Source: Pseudomonas sp. DC1.2
Lineage (GTDB): Bacteria > Pseudomonadota > Gammaproteobacteria > Pseudomonadales > Pseudomonadaceae
Length of the DNA stretch: 64,000 nt
NCBI RefSeq assembly: GCF_034351645.1
Contig: NZ_CP133782.1
Location: forward strand, 5,672,001-5,736,000
Direction: 5' to 3'
Numbering within the stretch: the stretch's first letter is position 1; the number at the start of each line of letters is the position of its first letter. Below are positions 32,702 to 46,586 of this stretch, in pieces. The position numbers and the translations under genes are program-made. Below the pieces are notes generated by a model. The model saw nothing but the letters and a program-made list of their open reading frames with translations. It had not been told where the DNA came from and did no database searches.

Positions 32702-33805
32702 ATGCATTTCACCATTCAACGCGAAGCCCTGTTGAAACCCCTGCAACTGGTCGCCGGCGTCGTCGAGCGCCGACAGACCTTGCCGGTGCTCTCCAACGTG
32801 CTGTTGGTTGTCGAAGGCCAGCAGTTGTCGCTGACCGGTACCGACCTGGAAGTCGAACTGGTCGGTCGTGTGCAACTTGAAGAGCCAGCTGATCCAGGCT
32901 CTATCACTGTGCCAGCGCGCAAGCTGATGGATATCTGCAAGAGCCTGCCGAACGATGCGCTGATCGACATTAAGGTCGATGAGCAAAAGCTGGTAGTGAA
33001 GGCAGGTCGTAGCCGCTTCACGTTGTCGACGTTACCGGCCAATGATTTTCCAACGGTGGAAGAAGGTCCGGGTTCGCTGACTTGCAGCCTGGAGCAAAGC
33101 AAACTGCGTCGTCTTATCGAACGCACCAGCTTCGCCATGGCCCAACAGGACGTCCGTTACTACCTGAACGGCATGCTGCTGGAAGTTTCCGAAGGCATCA
33201 TCCGCGCTGTAGCCACCGACGGTCACCGTCTGGCCATGTGCTCGATGAAAGCCGATATCGGGCAACCGGATCGTCATCAAGTTATCGTGCCGCGCAAGGG
33301 TATCCTTGAGCTGGCGCGTCTGCTGACCGAGCCGGACGGCCAGGTCAGCATCGTCCTGGGTCAGCACCACATCCGTGCGACCACTGGCGAATTTACCTTC
33401 ACCTCGAAACTGGTAGACGGCAAATTCCCGGACTACGAGCGTGTTCTGCCTAAAGGTGGCGACAAGCTGGTGCTCGGCGACCGCCAAGCGTTGCGTGAAG
33501 CATTTAGCCGTACCGCGATTCTGTCCAACGAGAAGTACCGTGGTATTCGTTTGCAACTGGCCAATGGTCAGTTGAAGATCCAGGCGAACAACCCTGAGCA
33601 GGAAGAAGCGGAAGAAGAAGTTGGTGTCGAGTACAACGGCGGCAATCTGGAAATCGGATTTAACGTTAGCTACCTGCTCGACGTATTGGGCGTGATGACC
33701 ACCGAGCAGGTTCGCCTGATCCTGTCCGATTCCAACAGCAGCGCGCTGGTGCAGGAATCGGACAACGATGACTCGGCCTACGTCGTTATGCCGATGCGTC
33801 TGTAA
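32702..33805 (+). CDS. dnaN: DNA polymerase III beta clamp
   Basis: 367 residues, the standard length, starting MHFTIQREALLKPLQLVAGV and ending YVVMPMRL. Three clamp domains by length. It is 38 bases after dnaA and followed by recF after 20 bases. Confidence 0.99.
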   Translation: MHFTIQREALLKPLQLVAGVVERRQTLPVLSNVLLVVEGQQLSLTGTDLEVELVGRVQLEEPADPGSITVPARKLMDICKSLPNDALIDIKVDEQKLVVKAGRSRFTLSTLPANDFPTVEEGPGSLTCSLEQSKLRRLIERTSFAMAQQDVRYYLNGMLLEVSEGIIRAVATDGHRLAMCSMKADIGQPDRHQVIVPRKGILELARLLTEPDGQVSIVLGQHHIRATTGEFTFTSKLVDGKFPDYERVLPKGGDKLVLGDRQALREAFSRTAILSNEKYRGIRLQLANGQLKIQANNPEQEEAEEEVGVEYNGGNLEIGFNVSYLLDVLGVMTTEQVRLILSDSNSSALVQESDNDDSAYVVMPMRL

Positions 33806-33825
33806 TCATGCTTAGCGCAAGCTAG

Positions 33826-37358
<3,533 letters not shown>

Positions 37359-37441
37359 TCCGGTGTCGGCTCAGGCAATAGTTGCGCATTTTCACAGTTA
37401 GATGAGTCGGCCCACCCTTAACAGTGGGCCGTAGCAGACAG

Positions 37442-37472
37442 AAGGCCAGCGCATTGCGCTGGCCTTTTTTTT
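37442..37472 (+). terminator. Intrinsic terminator after gyrB
   Basis: AAGGCCAGCGC and GCGCTGGCCTT make an 11-bp stem with an ATT loop followed by a run of eight Ts. It closes the dnaA-dnaN-recF-gyrB unit. Confidence 0.95.
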
Positions 37473-37505
37473 GAGTGTTTTGACATCCGCTACCCAGGGC
37501 GCCGT

Positions 37506-39668
37506 CTAAGCTTTTTTTACTTTGAAGCGGCTTAACTCGCGTTGCATCAGCGACGCCCGGGCCGAAAGATCTTTAGCCGCCACCGCGCAATTTTGCGAGT
37601 TGGATTGGTTTTGCTGCGTCACTTCATCGATCTGCTCAAGACCGATACTGGCCTGTTGCAAGCCTGAGGCCTGTTCGCTGGAAGCCTGGTAAATCAGAGA
37701 AACCAGACTGGACACCGCGCTGGTTCCGCTGACGATATTTTTGAGCGATTCTGCAGTTCGGCCCGCGATGATCATGCCGCGTTGCGTCTTGGTCGACGAG
37801 TCTGCGATCAGCGCTGCTGTCTGCTGGGCAGCCTCAGCGCTTCGTGCTGCCAAGCTACGTACCTCGTCCGCTACTACCGCGAACCCACGTCCAAGATCGC
37901 CGGCCCTGGCAGCTTCGATGGCTGCGTTGAGTGCCAACAAATTGGTTTGTGCGGCAATGTTATCGATGGTGGTGATAATCGCAGTAATGTCTTTACCGGA
38001 CTCGTCGATTTCGGCCATGGCGGCAATAAGCTCGCTCATTAGCTTGTCGCTTTCGCCAGCGTCAGCCCTTGACGCCTGGGATTGCTCATCCGCTTTTTTA
38101 GCGTTGGCCGCGTTATCGGTAGTTTGCGCGGCCATCTGCGTCATAACAGCACTGATTTCAGTAATAGACGAGGCGGAATTCGATGCGCCGTCTGATAGCG
38201 ATTGACTCAAATCGGTCACTTGCTCGGAACTGCCAGTGATATGTGTGGCACTGACCTGCACCTCGGAAATGAGGTTGTTGAGGTTGTTGACCATCTTCTC
38301 CAGTGACTTACCCAACGTATCGTGCGGTGAAGACAACCTGACATCCAGATCCAGATCACCTTCGGAAATACGCTCGGCCACCCTAACCTGGCGTTGCAAG
38401 CTTTCTGACATCTCGTTCAACGCGAGCGACAGGTGCCCTACTTCATCCTCTGATTGCTGAACCAGACGGCGAGAGAAGTCCCCTAAACTGATGTTTGCTG
38501 CCAAGGCTGCAGCCTCACGAATGGGCCCAACGATTTTCGCCGCCGCAACCCAGAGGGCTGCCAAGGCCAACAGCGAAATGACCAGCCCCACCGACACCTG
38601 CCAGATACTGTTGCTGATACTGCGCATCTGCAATTCATGCTCTAAGGCAATGGCTTGGCTCATGACGACTGCCTTGGGCAGGCGAATTAACACAGCCCAG
38701 GGTTTACCCGTTCGCCCGAGCTGAATCGGCATCAGCACTTCAATGTTTTGAGTGCTTTGGTTGAGTTGGCTATCGCCGCGCCCGCCCTGGATTTCGCTGA
38801 GTATTTTTTCCCATGTATCGGGTAATAACGTCTTGATGGACTGACCAATCAGGTCAGTGCGCTGACTGTCAGCTACCACCAATCCCTGGTTACTCATAAT
38901 TGTCACCGAGCCCTTGCCGCCATAAAGATCTGCGGACATTTGCTCGCTGAGTTTCTGAATGAAGTCGATATCGAAGTCTGCCCCGACCACTCCATAAAAC
39001 TTGCCATCTGCAACGATGGGAACTGACAAGGTTGTCAGCCAGACATTTTTGCCCTGTACCACATACGGAATAGGGTCCAGCACGCTTTCCTTCAGGGTTG
39101 ATCGCGGGCCGCTGTACCAGCCGCCTTTGAGTACGCCGTTGGGATGACGATCAGCGGAGTCATACTCCACCAATGGCTGCACCGCGACGTTGCCGTTGGA
39201 GTTGCGGGTCCAGTAAGGCGTGAAGCGCCCGGTTAACGGGTTACTGCCATCCGGTACGTTGCGGAACGACAGATCTTTTCCATCTAACGCTTCTGGCTCC
39301 CAACACGAATACGTACCGTTGAAGTCGGGGTTATCCTTCAGGACGCTAAGCAATACGGTATTAATCTGTTCACGTCCCAACGCTAGCGGGCTTTGCGAAG
39401 TCTTGCTGGCGGCAAAGGCATTGGCCATGGTGCGAGCTGCATCCAGGGCATTTTGCAATTTAGTCTGAATGGCGTTCGCCCGGGACTCTGCCAAGTTTTG
39501 AATTTCGCGGATCGTTGATTTTTCAACGAGTGCCGAGACCTCAGTAGCAACATATTGCTCATTTGCCCGAGCGCTAAACAGCCCGTAAATAACTAGGCTG
39601 GCCGATGAAACAAATAAGCAAATACCTGCGGTGACACAAATGCGTGCCTGCAACGACCTCAATTTCAT
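37506..39668 (-). CDS. Methyl-accepting chemotaxis protein with dCache sensor
   Basis: 720 residues. TM1 (about 10-30), a large periplasmic sensor (about 35-350) of the double-Cache type ([34 protein letters not shown]), TM2 (about 360-385), a HAMP segment, and the signalling domain with the hairpin [20 protein letters not shown]. No C-terminal CheR pentapeptide. The ligand is unknown; dCache sensors of this kind often bind amino acids or other small metabolites. The start has AGGGGAT upstream. It is transcribed convergently with gyrB. Confidence 0.95.
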   Translation of the reverse strand: MKLRSLQARICVTAGICLFVSSASLVIYGLFSARANEQYVATEVSALVEKSTIREIQNLAESRANAIQTKLQNALDAARTMANAFAASKTSQSPLALGREQINTVLLSVLKDNPDFNGTYSCWEPEALDGKDLSFRNVPDGSNPLTGRFTPYWTRNSNGNVAVQPLVEYDSADRHPNGVLKGGWYSGPRSTLKESVLDPIPYVVQGKNVWLTTLSVPIVADGKFYGVVGADFDIDFIQKLSEQMSADLYGGKGSVTIMSNQGLVVADSQRTDLIGQSIKTLLPDTWEKILSEIQGGRGDSQLNQSTQNIEVLMPIQLGRTGKPWAVLIRLPKAVVMSQAIALEHELQMRSISNSIWQVSVGLVISLLALAALWVAAAKIVGPIREAAALAANISLGDFSRRLVQQSEDEVGHLSLALNEMSESLQRQVRVAERISEGDLDLDVRLSSPHDTLGKSLEKMVNNLNNLISEVQVSATHITGSSEQVTDLSQSLSDGASNSASSITEISAVMTQMAAQTTDNAANAKKADEQSQASRADAGESDKLMSELIAAMAEIDESGKDITAIITTIDNIAAQTNLLALNAAIEAARAGDLGRGFAVVADEVRSLAARSAEAAQQTAALIADSSTKTQRGMIIAGRTAESLKNIVSGTSAVSSLVSLIYQASSEQASGLQQASIGLEQIDEVTQQNQSNSQNCAVAAKDLSARASLMQRELSRFKVKKA

Positions 39669-40515
39669 AATATCCCCTGCCCGCTATGTTTTTTGCCTAC
39701 GTTAAGGACGGCAGCATTTGATGTTCTTACAGGATGCGGTGAACCATGATCAACTCTTCTGCTGCTTACGCTCATTTATGGTTAACGCCAAAGGACGTGA
39801 ACACATACACAGCGATACAGCTATTGGGCGCAATAAATGCGGTGTTTGGCGAGGTCGAAGTGTTCCTTCTATGAGCTGCCCCACCGAGGTTGGGATTAGA
39901 CGTTGGTCTTCAGCATAAAAGGGCGCAGCGAGTAACTCGCCCTAACCTTAAAAACTTTAACTCCATACAATTGATTCGTATTAGATTTGAACGGTAGAAC
40001 GTTAAATGGGTTCTGGCCCGTTAGCCGTCCGCGACTATTAATTGGCGCCATCAACCCGGCCAAGCTTAATTCTGCACATTAATTAAATTCAAAAGAGCGG
40101 GTGCTGTTAAATCAGCTCATGTTTTTCGATAGTTAAGAAAATGTGAGATCTATCTTATAGATAAGCTCCTTTTCGGGGAGTCTAGGCTTGATGCAGATCA
40201 ATATAATAAAAAATAAAATTACACAGCTCGCTAATGAAATCGATTTATCTTTAATAAGGCTACTACTTTGGTCGTACTTGAATTTTATAAAAGCCAGCGC
40301 TAATTAATATAGCGGTATCTTTTCTAAGTTTCAGGAAGTGTTGTGTGTCAGCGCCAATGCTGAATTGACCCACGTGCTGACGTGAAACGACCCCATCTTT
40401 AAATCACGAAAAATCCAGCAAGATCAGCGCGGGCCAGGCTAATGCCACAGCAACCTTCACGCTGAAGTACGAGTGACGCCAAGCGGCTTCGCGTGGGCGG
40501 TCTGTCGGTTCTGGT
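39669..40515. other. Long gene-less AT-rich stretch upstream of the chemoreceptor
   Basis: 847 bases with no convincing ORF. It contains a perfect Anr/FNR box (40188-40201) and a palindrome GCGAGTAACTCGC (39928-39940) inside a weak stem whose minus-strand end reads CGCCCTTTTAT. A minus-strand transcript starting near the box and ending around 39916 would be about 230 nt. Long 5' leader or small RNA are both possible. The 3' flank of the response regulator fills the right end. Confidence 0.4.
40188..40201. promoter_or_regulatory. Anr/FNR box
   Basis: TTGATGCAGATCAA is a perfect TTGAT-N4-ATCAA site for the oxygen-sensing regulator Anr. The nearest genes are the chemoreceptor (start about 520 bases away on the minus strand) and the response-regulator 3' end. 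No well-spaced -10 box decides the direction: TATAAT at 40202-40207 abuts the site on the plus strand, and TATAAG at 40159-40154 lies on the minus strand. Confidence 0.65.
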
Positions 40516-41235
40516 TTATTCGGTGGTGGCCCCCACCCCCTCCAGCCGATACCCGTACCCGTAAATGGTCAGCAACTGCCAACCACGATCAGCCGTCAGC
40601 CCCAGTTTATTGCGCAGGCGATAGATATGAGTGTCGAGCGGTCGTGAAGAGACCATCTCTTCATGGCTCCAGAAGCGGCCATAAAGATATTCCCGTGACA
40701 GCGGCCGGCCCAGGTTGGTGAACAAACAACGTGCCAGGCGATATTCGCGTTCGGTCATGCCGATGGGCGTGCCAGCGCGAGTGACGGTCAGCTCGGCATC
40801 GTCAAACGCTAGATCATTGAAGTTGAGCACGTCGGCAGCGGTCGCGCGTTGTTGGCTATGCCTGCGCAATACCGCAGCGACGCGGGCTTTCAGTTCATTG
40901 GGGCGGAACGGTTTGCTGACATAGTCGTCGGCCCCGGCATTCAATGCCTTGACGACATCGCTTTCGGCATCGCGGCTGGTGAGCATGATGGCGGCGGGCG
41001 GCGCGTCCATGTGTTCGCGGGTCCAGCGCAGCAACGACAGACCACTGAGGTCTGGCAGCTGCCAATCGAGGATCAGCAGGTCGAACGTTTCCCGGCGCAG
41101 CTGGCGCAACAAGTCTTCTGCACGTTCGAAGCTGTGCAATGACCAGGGGTGTTCGCCCGGTTCGGCCATCTGGCGCAGGGTTTGTTCCACCCAGCGCAGT
41201 TCTGCGGGTTCATCGTCCAGTATCGCGACACGCAT
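40516..41235 (-). CDS. OmpR/PhoB-type response regulator
   Basis: 239 residues. Receiver domain (about 1-125) with acidic pocket DDE at residues 7-9 and phospho-acceptor in LLILDWQLPDL, and a C-terminal winged helix (about 140-235). The C-terminus keeps the RPLDTHIYRLRNKLG motif of the family. It is divergent from the histidine kinase gene at 41375 and probably its partner; the shared spacer would hold both promoters. RBS AAGGAA precedes the ATG. Confidence 0.93.
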   Translation of the reverse strand: MRVAILDDEPAELRWVEQTLRQMAEPGEHPWSLHSFERAEDLLRQLRRETFDLLILDWQLPDLSGLSLLRWTREHMDAPPAAIMLTSRDAESDVVKALNAGADDYVSKPFRPNELKARVAAVLRRHSQQRATAADVLNFNDLAFDDAELTVTRAGTPIGMTEREYRLARCLFTNLGRPLSREYLYGRFWSHEEMVSSRPLDTHIYRLRNKLGLTADRGWQLLTIYGYGYRLEGVGATTE

Positions 41236-41374
41236 GCGCGGTAATTCCTTGACTCTGGGTCGTGGTCAGCTCGGGAGCAGACAATACCGGCTCAACTGCT
41301 GAAGTGAAAGTAAGCGGCCCTCCGTTGGTCGTGGTCCGCTATGATTCTTCAGGTTTAATCTTCCCTTCTGACCT

Positions 41375-42955
41375 GTGACTCATGACCTTGACCCCTTCTG
41401 CCCTGCTCAATCAGTCTTGCCCATGGTGAGCCCGCGCCGTGGTGAGAGCCGCGAGCCGACCCAGGTTCAGCGGCTGTTTCGGCGATTGGTCCGGGAATGG
41501 CTGTGGATAAGTCTGCTCCTGCTACCGCTCACGGGCCTGCTCTCGTTCGGTGCTCAGTCCAGAGAACTCGAAGGTTCGGGAGCTTTGGGCGCGCTGCTAT
41601 CGGTCAGCCTGGTCGCATGCGTACTCGGTTCGCTGTTACTGCGCCCTCGCCTCGCGCTTTGGCTGACGCTGGGCGGCATGAGCTGCGCGCTAGTGATAAG
41701 TGCCTTTTTGGCAGAGCTGCGTTGGTGGTGGTCGCCGGCGGCTAGCCTGTTGGGCATGCTGTTCGGTTACCTGATCTGGAACTGGCGCCGGCTGAGTGTG
41801 GTGCTGACGTACTTCGGCTGGGAGTTGGCGCGCCTGGACAGCGAGCCGAAAGTATTTCCTGAACGCCGCCGTGTGCAGTCCCCCTCCGGCGACCATTTGC
41901 AGGGGCAAATCATCGCCCTGGAGCAAGCCATGAGCCGCACACGTGACACCCGGCGCTTTATCGCTGACGGCCTGGAATATTTGCCCGTGGCCACGTTGAT
42001 CAGCGATCCGAAAGGCCGGATTTTGCTCGGTAACCGCAACGCCCGAGACCTCTTCGGTGGCGACTTGGTGGGGGATGACGTCGTCGAGCAACTGGCCCGA
42101 TTGGGTTATCCGGAACTGCCCAATGGCTCGCGCTCGCTCTTATCGACGCTGGAGTTGCTGGAGTTCAGAGACATTCAGGGGCGCAGCTTGCGTCTCGAGC
42201 GTGCGGCATTGCTACCCGTGGATGGGGGCACGCCGATCGGCTGGTTGCTGAGCCTGACCGACCTGAGTGTGGAGCGCGATGCCGAGGAACAACGTGGCGT
42301 GCTATTGCGCTTTTTGTCCCATGACTTGCGGGCACCGCATTCGGCGATCCTCGCCTTGCTCGATGTGCATCGACAACAACAGGGTTGCGACACGCCACTG
42401 TTCGATCAGATCGAACGTCAGGTACGCAGGGCGTTGGACCTGACAGACGGCTTCGTGCAATTGGCCAGGGCCGAGTCCGAGGCCTATGAGTTCCAGCCAA
42501 GCCTGTTCGCGATGTTGGTGCTGGATGTGTTTGACCAAGCCTACAGCGTTGCGCAATTGAAGCAGATCGAGCTGGTCCGCCCTCTCCACGACGATGCTCA
42601 GGAGTGTTTGATCATGGCGGATCAGGGGTTGCTGACCCGAGCGTTGTTCAATCTGTTGGAAAATGCCATCAAGTACAGCGATTCCGGTACTCGCATCAGC
42701 CTGAACGTCCGTTGCAGCGACGGCTGGTTAACGTGCGAGCTTATCGATCAGGGCAAAGGCATCGCCGCCGATGAGTTGCCTGAGCTGTTCAGTCAGTACC
42801 GACGGTTTACCTCCGCTCAAGGCATCGACGGCGTGGGCTTGGGGCTGTCGATGGTCAAGGCGGTGGTCGATCGCCATGGCGGGCGCATCGCATGCCAGAG
42901 CACGGTCGGGAAAGGCACCTGCTTCACCCTTCAATTCCCGCTGTTGGATGACTGA
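41375..42955 (+). CDS. Membrane sensor histidine kinase
   Basis: 526 residues from GTG 41375, or 510 from ATG 41423 (MVSPRRGESREPTQ). Four hydrophobic segments lie at about 43-60, 70-88, 92-113 and 118-135 with very short loops, so sensing may be within the membrane. Next come a PAS-like domain (about 195-300), HisKA with FLSHDLRAPHSAI (H316 from the GTG), and HATPase_c with NLLENAIKYS, GKGIA and GVGLGLSMVK. It is divergent from the response regulator at 40516. Signal unknown. A terminator follows. Confidence 0.93.
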   Translation: MTHDLDPFCPAQSVLPMVSPRRGESREPTQVQRLFRRLVREWLWISLLLLPLTGLLSFGAQSRELEGSGALGALLSVSLVACVLGSLLLRPRLALWLTLGGMSCALVISAFLAELRWWWSPAASLLGMLFGYLIWNWRRLSVVLTYFGWELARLDSEPKVFPERRRVQSPSGDHLQGQIIALEQAMSRTRDTRRFIADGLEYLPVATLISDPKGRILLGNRNARDLFGGDLVGDDVVEQLARLGYPELPNGSRSLLSTLELLEFRDIQGRSLRLERAALLPVDGGTPIGWLLSLTDLSVERDAEEQRGVLLRFLSHDLRAPHSAILALLDVHRQQQGCDTPLFDQIERQVRRALDLTDGFVQLARAESEAYEFQPSLFAMLVLDVFDQAYSVAQLKQIELVRPLHDDAQECLIMADQGLLTRALFNLLENAIKYSDSGTRISLNVRCSDGWLTCELIDQGKGIAADELPELFSQYRRFTSAQGIDGVGLGLSMVKAVVDRHGGRIACQSTVGKGTCFTLQFPLLDD

Positions 42956-42966
42956 TTGCCGGGCCT

Positions 42967-42997
42967 AAAAAAACCGGCTATATCAGCCGGTTTTTTT
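42967..42997 (+). terminator. Intrinsic terminator after the histidine kinase
   Basis: AACCGGCT and AGCCGGTT form a hairpin flanked by A-rich and T7 runs. The symmetric flanks suggest it may work in both directions. Confidence 0.9.
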
Positions 42998-43125
42998 GCG
43001 TCATAAAAAACTTATGCACCTTTTTCGACGTTTTATGAGCTTAAGAAATATGCATATAAATCATTAGCTTATGAAGTAAATACGGCGATTTTCAAAAAAA
43101 CGGTACACAGGTTATCCACAAATTC

Positions 43126-43905
43126 TCAGACAGCCATCGGATCCGTTGCAGCCGGCGCTTGAGCGGTCGGTGGCAGCGAACCCATGTCTCGCTGCATCTG
43201 CTCGTTCCAGGCCTGGACCCGATCGTTCAGCGCCGCAATGGCCCGCGGCCCGCTGCCCTCGGCGTACATCGGTTCGCCGATGATCACGGTGATCACGCCC
43301 TGCTTCTTCGCCCAACCGGTTTTTGGCCAAAACTTGCCGGCATTGTGTGCAATCGGCAGCACCGGTAGCTCGGCGTTGACGGCCAACGCCGTACCGCCGC
43401 GAGAGAATTTGCCGACGGTGCCGAAGGGAACGCGAGTGCCCTCCGGGAAGATCAACACCCAGACGCCATCCTTCAGCAACTCATCGCCTTTCTTCGCTAC
43501 ATGCTTGAGCGCAGCCTTCGGGTTATCACGATCGATGGCGATCGGTCGCAACATGGCCATGGCCCAGCCAAAGAACGGCACAAACAGCAGTGAGCGCTTG
43601 AGCACCTGGCTCAAGGGCTCGAAGTAGGCCGAGAGAAAGAACGTTTCCCAAGTGCTCTGGTGGTTCGACTGAATCACGCAGGGCTGGTCAGGCACGTTCT
43701 CGGCCCCTTTCACTTCGTAGCGGATGCCCAGAAAGACTTTGCTTAGCCACAACGCGCAACGGCACCAGTACACGTTGATAAAACGATAACGGGCCTTGAA
43801 CGGCAGAAACGGCGCGACAAAAAAGCTCAGACTGCACCACAGCAAAGAGCTGGTGCCCAGCAGCAGGTAAAAGAGAAAAGTTCTGATGGCCTGCAGTATC
43901 GACAT
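43126..43905 (-). CDS. plsC: 1-acyl-sn-glycerol-3-phosphate acyltransferase
   Basis: 259 residues from MSILQAIRTFLFYLLLG; an upstream in-frame ATG at 43950 is less likely. A hydrophobic N-terminus is followed by the acyltransferase signature NHQSTWE (an HX4E variant of NHX4D) and FPEGTR. It transfers the second acyl chain onto lysophosphatidate at the inner membrane. P. aeruginosa has the homologue at the same map place (PA0005). gmhB lies upstream in the same direction, with a gap of about 80 bases. Confidence 0.93.
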   Translation of the reverse strand: MSILQAIRTFLFYLLLGTSSLLWCSLSFFVAPFLPFKARYRFINVYWCRCALWLSKVFLGIRYEVKGAENVPDQPCVIQSNHQSTWETFFLSAYFEPLSQVLKRSLLFVPFFGWAMAMLRPIAIDRDNPKAALKHVAKKGDELLKDGVWVLIFPEGTRVPFGTVGKFSRGGTALAVNAELPVLPIAHNAGKFWPKTGWAKKQGVITVIIGEPMYAEGSGPRAIAALNDRVQAWNEQMQRDMGSLPPTAQAPAATDPMAV

Positions 43906-43987
43906 GGCGATATTTACCGTTGCGGGCTCTGCCCGCCTATTCAAGCGCACCCCGGATCAATCCCTGCTCAGGAATATCAGAAGCGCT

Positions 43988-44521
43988 CTAATTGTGGATA
44001 AGTTCTGCGGCAATCGCCGCCAGATCGTCAAAAATCAAGGTGCCCACCGGCAGGGTCTTGCCCTGAGTCTTTTCGCCTTTCCCGGTCTTTACCAAAACTG
44101 GCTGAGAATCGACGGCTTTGGCGGCTTCCAGGTCACCGAGACTGTCGCCGACGAACCATAAATTAGTCAGCGACACGTTGTAATGCGCGGCGATGGTTTT
44201 CAACATCCCGGGTTTTGGCTTGCGGCAATCGCAGCCTTCGTCAGGCCCGTGTGGGCAATAGACGATCAGCCCGACTTCACCGCCCTGCTCGGCCACTAGC
44301 GAGCGTAAGCGCTCGTGCATGGCATCGAGGGTGGCGATGTCGTAATAGCCGCGAGCGATGCCCGACTGGTTGGTAGCGACTGCTACGGTCCAGCCGGCCT
44401 TGCTCAACTGCGCGATGGCTGCGATTGAACCGGGGAGTGGAATCCACTCCTCCACCGACTTGATGTAAGCGTCGGAGTCGTGATTGATCACCCCGTCCCG
44501 ATCGAGAATCAGCAGTTTCAA
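43988..44521 (-). CDS. gmhB: D-glycero-beta-D-manno-heptose-1,7-bisphosphate 7-phosphatase
   Basis: 177 residues from a TTG start (L-K-L-L-I-L-D-R-D-G) 10 bases after glyS, with GAGGGGC upstream; the start is chosen by family match. HAD phosphatase with nucleophile motif LDRDGVIN, NQSGIARG and the zinc loop CPHGPDEGCDCRKPKPG. It works in ADP-heptose synthesis for LPS core. Confidence 0.94.
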   Translation of the reverse strand: MKLLILDRDGVINHDSDAYIKSVEEWIPLPGSIAAIAQLSKAGWTVAVATNQSGIARGYYDIATLDAMHERLRSLVAEQGGEVGLIVYCPHGPDEGCDCRKPKPGMLKTIAAHYNVSLTNLWFVGDSLGDLEAAKAVDSQPVLVKTGKGEKTQGKTLPVGTLIFDDLAAIAAELIHN

Positions 44522-44531
44522 CAGCAGCCCC

Positions 44532-46586
44532 TCAACCCAGCAGCGAAATGTCGGCGACGCCGAGGAACAGCCCGCGCAGACGTGCCAGCAGCGCATAGCG
44601 ATTGGCGCGTACCTTCGGGTCTTCAGCGTTGACCATGACGGCTTCGAAGAATGCATCCACCGGCTCACGCAAGGCTGCCAGACGTGCCAACGATTCGCTG
44701 TACTGACGCGCTGCGGCCATCGGCTGCACCGCTTGGTCCGCCTGCTGGATCGCCGAATACAGGGAGAACTCGTTGGCGTTGTCGAAATACTTGGCTTCAA
44801 CGACCGTTGGCACAGAGCCTTCGACCTTGCTCAGCAGGTTCGACACGCGCTTGTTCACGGCGGCCAAGGCTGCGGCTTGCGGCAGTTTGCGGAACGCTTG
44901 CACCGCTTGTACACGCTGATCGAAGTCCAGCGCCGAACCCGGTTTCAGGGCTCGCACCGACAGGTAAGTCGCCACATCCACGCCTTCGTCTTCGTAACGG
45001 GCACGCAAACGGTCGAAGATGAACTCCAGTACCGCATCGTTAAGGCCCGCCGCCTTGATCCGGGTGCCGAACGCGGTGACGGCGAAAGCCACGGCATCGT
45101 TCAGGTCGAGGTCGAGCTTCTTGTCGATCAGGATCCGCAACACGCCCAGCGCTGCACGGCGCAGGGCATAGGGGTCTTTGCTACCGGTGGGCAGCATGCC
45201 GATGCCGAAAATGCCGACCAGCGTGTCGAGTTTGTCCGCGATGGCCACGGCCGCACCGGTCAGGGTGGTCGGCAGTTCTGCACCGGCACCGCGCGGCATG
45301 TACTGCTCGTTCAGCGCCAGCGCGACTTCTTGCGGTTCGCCGTCGTTGAGGGCGTAGTAGTAACCGGCGACGCCTTGCATCTCCGGGAACTCACCGACCA
45401 TCTCGGTCGCCAGGTCGCACTTGGACAGCAGGCCGGCACGCGAGGCCCATGCCGCGTTGCCGCCAATGCGTTGCGCGATGAAGGCGGCGAGTTTAGACAC
45501 GCGTTCGGCCTTGTCGTAGACGCTGCCGAGTTTTTCCTGAAACACCACGTTTTGCAGGCGCAGATTGAAGTCTTCGAGTTTCTGCTTCTTGTCTTGCTTG
45601 AAGAAGAACTCGGCATCAGTCAGGCGCGGGCGAACCACCTTCTCGTTACCGGAGATGATCTGCTGCGGGTCTTTGCTTTCGATGTTGGCCACGGTAATGA
45701 ACCGTGGCAGCAACTTGCCTTCGGCATCCAGCAGGCAGAAATATTTCTGGTTGTCCTGCATGGTGGTGATCAAGGCTTCTTGTGGCACATCGAGGAAACG
45801 CTCCTCGAAGGAGCACACCAGCGGCACTGGCCATTCAACCAACGCGGTCACTTCGTCGAGCAAGGCTGGCGGCACAATCGCCGTCCCTTCCTGCATCGTT
45901 GCCAACTCTTCGGTGCGTTTGCTGATCAGCTCGCGACGCTCGTTCGAGTCAGCCAGTACGTAAGCGGCACGCAGGTCGTTGAGGTAGTTAGCCGGCGCAG
46001 TGATGCGCACGTTTTCCGGGTGGTGGAAGCGGTGACCACGCGAATCACGACCAGCCTTCTGGGCGAGGATCGTGCAATCGATGACTTGGTCGCCGAGCAG
46101 CATCACCAGCCACTGAGTCGGGCGAACGAACTCTTCCTTGCGAGCACCCCAGCGCATGCGCTTCGGGATCGGCAGGTCGTTCAGTGAGTCTTCAACGATG
46201 GTCGGCAGCAGGCTCGCCGTAGGTTTACCGGCGATGCTCTGGCTGTAACGCAGTTTCGGACCGCTCTGATCGATTTCGCTCAGGTCGACGCCGCACTTCT
46301 TGGCGAAGCCCAGGGCGGCTTGAGTCGGGTTGCCGTCGGCATCGAACGCGGCCTGGCGCGGCGGGCCGTCGAGGTTGATGCTGCGATCCGGTTGGTGTGT
46401 TGCCAGCGCGGTGATCAGCACTGCCAAGCGACGCGGCGCGGCATAGACGGTTTTAGCTTCGTAGCTCAGGCCAGCGGCTTGCAGGCCTTTATCGATACCG
46501 GCCAGAAACGCGTCGGCCAGGGTATTCAGGGCTTTGGGTGGCAGTTCTTCGGTGCCCAGTTCTACCAGGAAATCCAGAGCACTCAT
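44532..46586 (-). CDS. glyS: Glycine-tRNA ligase beta subunit
   Basis: 684 residues, the usual length for the bacterial beta chain, starting [20 protein letters not shown]. It pairs with GlyQ in an alpha2beta2 enzyme that charges tRNA-Gly. Its ATG overlaps the glyQ stop by four bases. Confidence 0.98.
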   Translation of the reverse strand: MSALDFLVELGTEELPPKALNTLADAFLAGIDKGLQAAGLSYEAKTVYAAPRRLAVLITALATHQPDRSINLDGPPRQAAFDADGNPTQAALGFAKKCGVDLSEIDQSGPKLRYSQSIAGKPTASLLPTIVEDSLNDLPIPKRMRWGARKEEFVRPTQWLVMLLGDQVIDCTILAQKAGRDSRGHRFHHPENVRITAPANYLNDLRAAYVLADSNERRELISKRTEELATMQEGTAIVPPALLDEVTALVEWPVPLVCSFEERFLDVPQEALITTMQDNQKYFCLLDAEGKLLPRFITVANIESKDPQQIISGNEKVVRPRLTDAEFFFKQDKKQKLEDFNLRLQNVVFQEKLGSVYDKAERVSKLAAFIAQRIGGNAAWASRAGLLSKCDLATEMVGEFPEMQGVAGYYYALNDGEPQEVALALNEQYMPRGAGAELPTTLTGAAVAIADKLDTLVGIFGIGMLPTGSKDPYALRRAALGVLRILIDKKLDLDLNDAVAFAVTAFGTRIKAAGLNDAVLEFIFDRLRARYEDEGVDVATYLSVRALKPGSALDFDQRVQAVQAFRKLPQAAALAAVNKRVSNLLSKVEGSVPTVVEAKYFDNANEFSLYSAIQQADQAVQPMAAARQYSESLARLAALREPVDAFFEAVMVNAEDPKVRANRYALLARLRGLFLGVADISLLG

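Noticed and set aside
39718..39918. 66-codon plus-strand ORF upstream of the chemoreceptor
   Set aside because: No ribosome binding site, no similarity recognised; left as part of the gene-less stretch.
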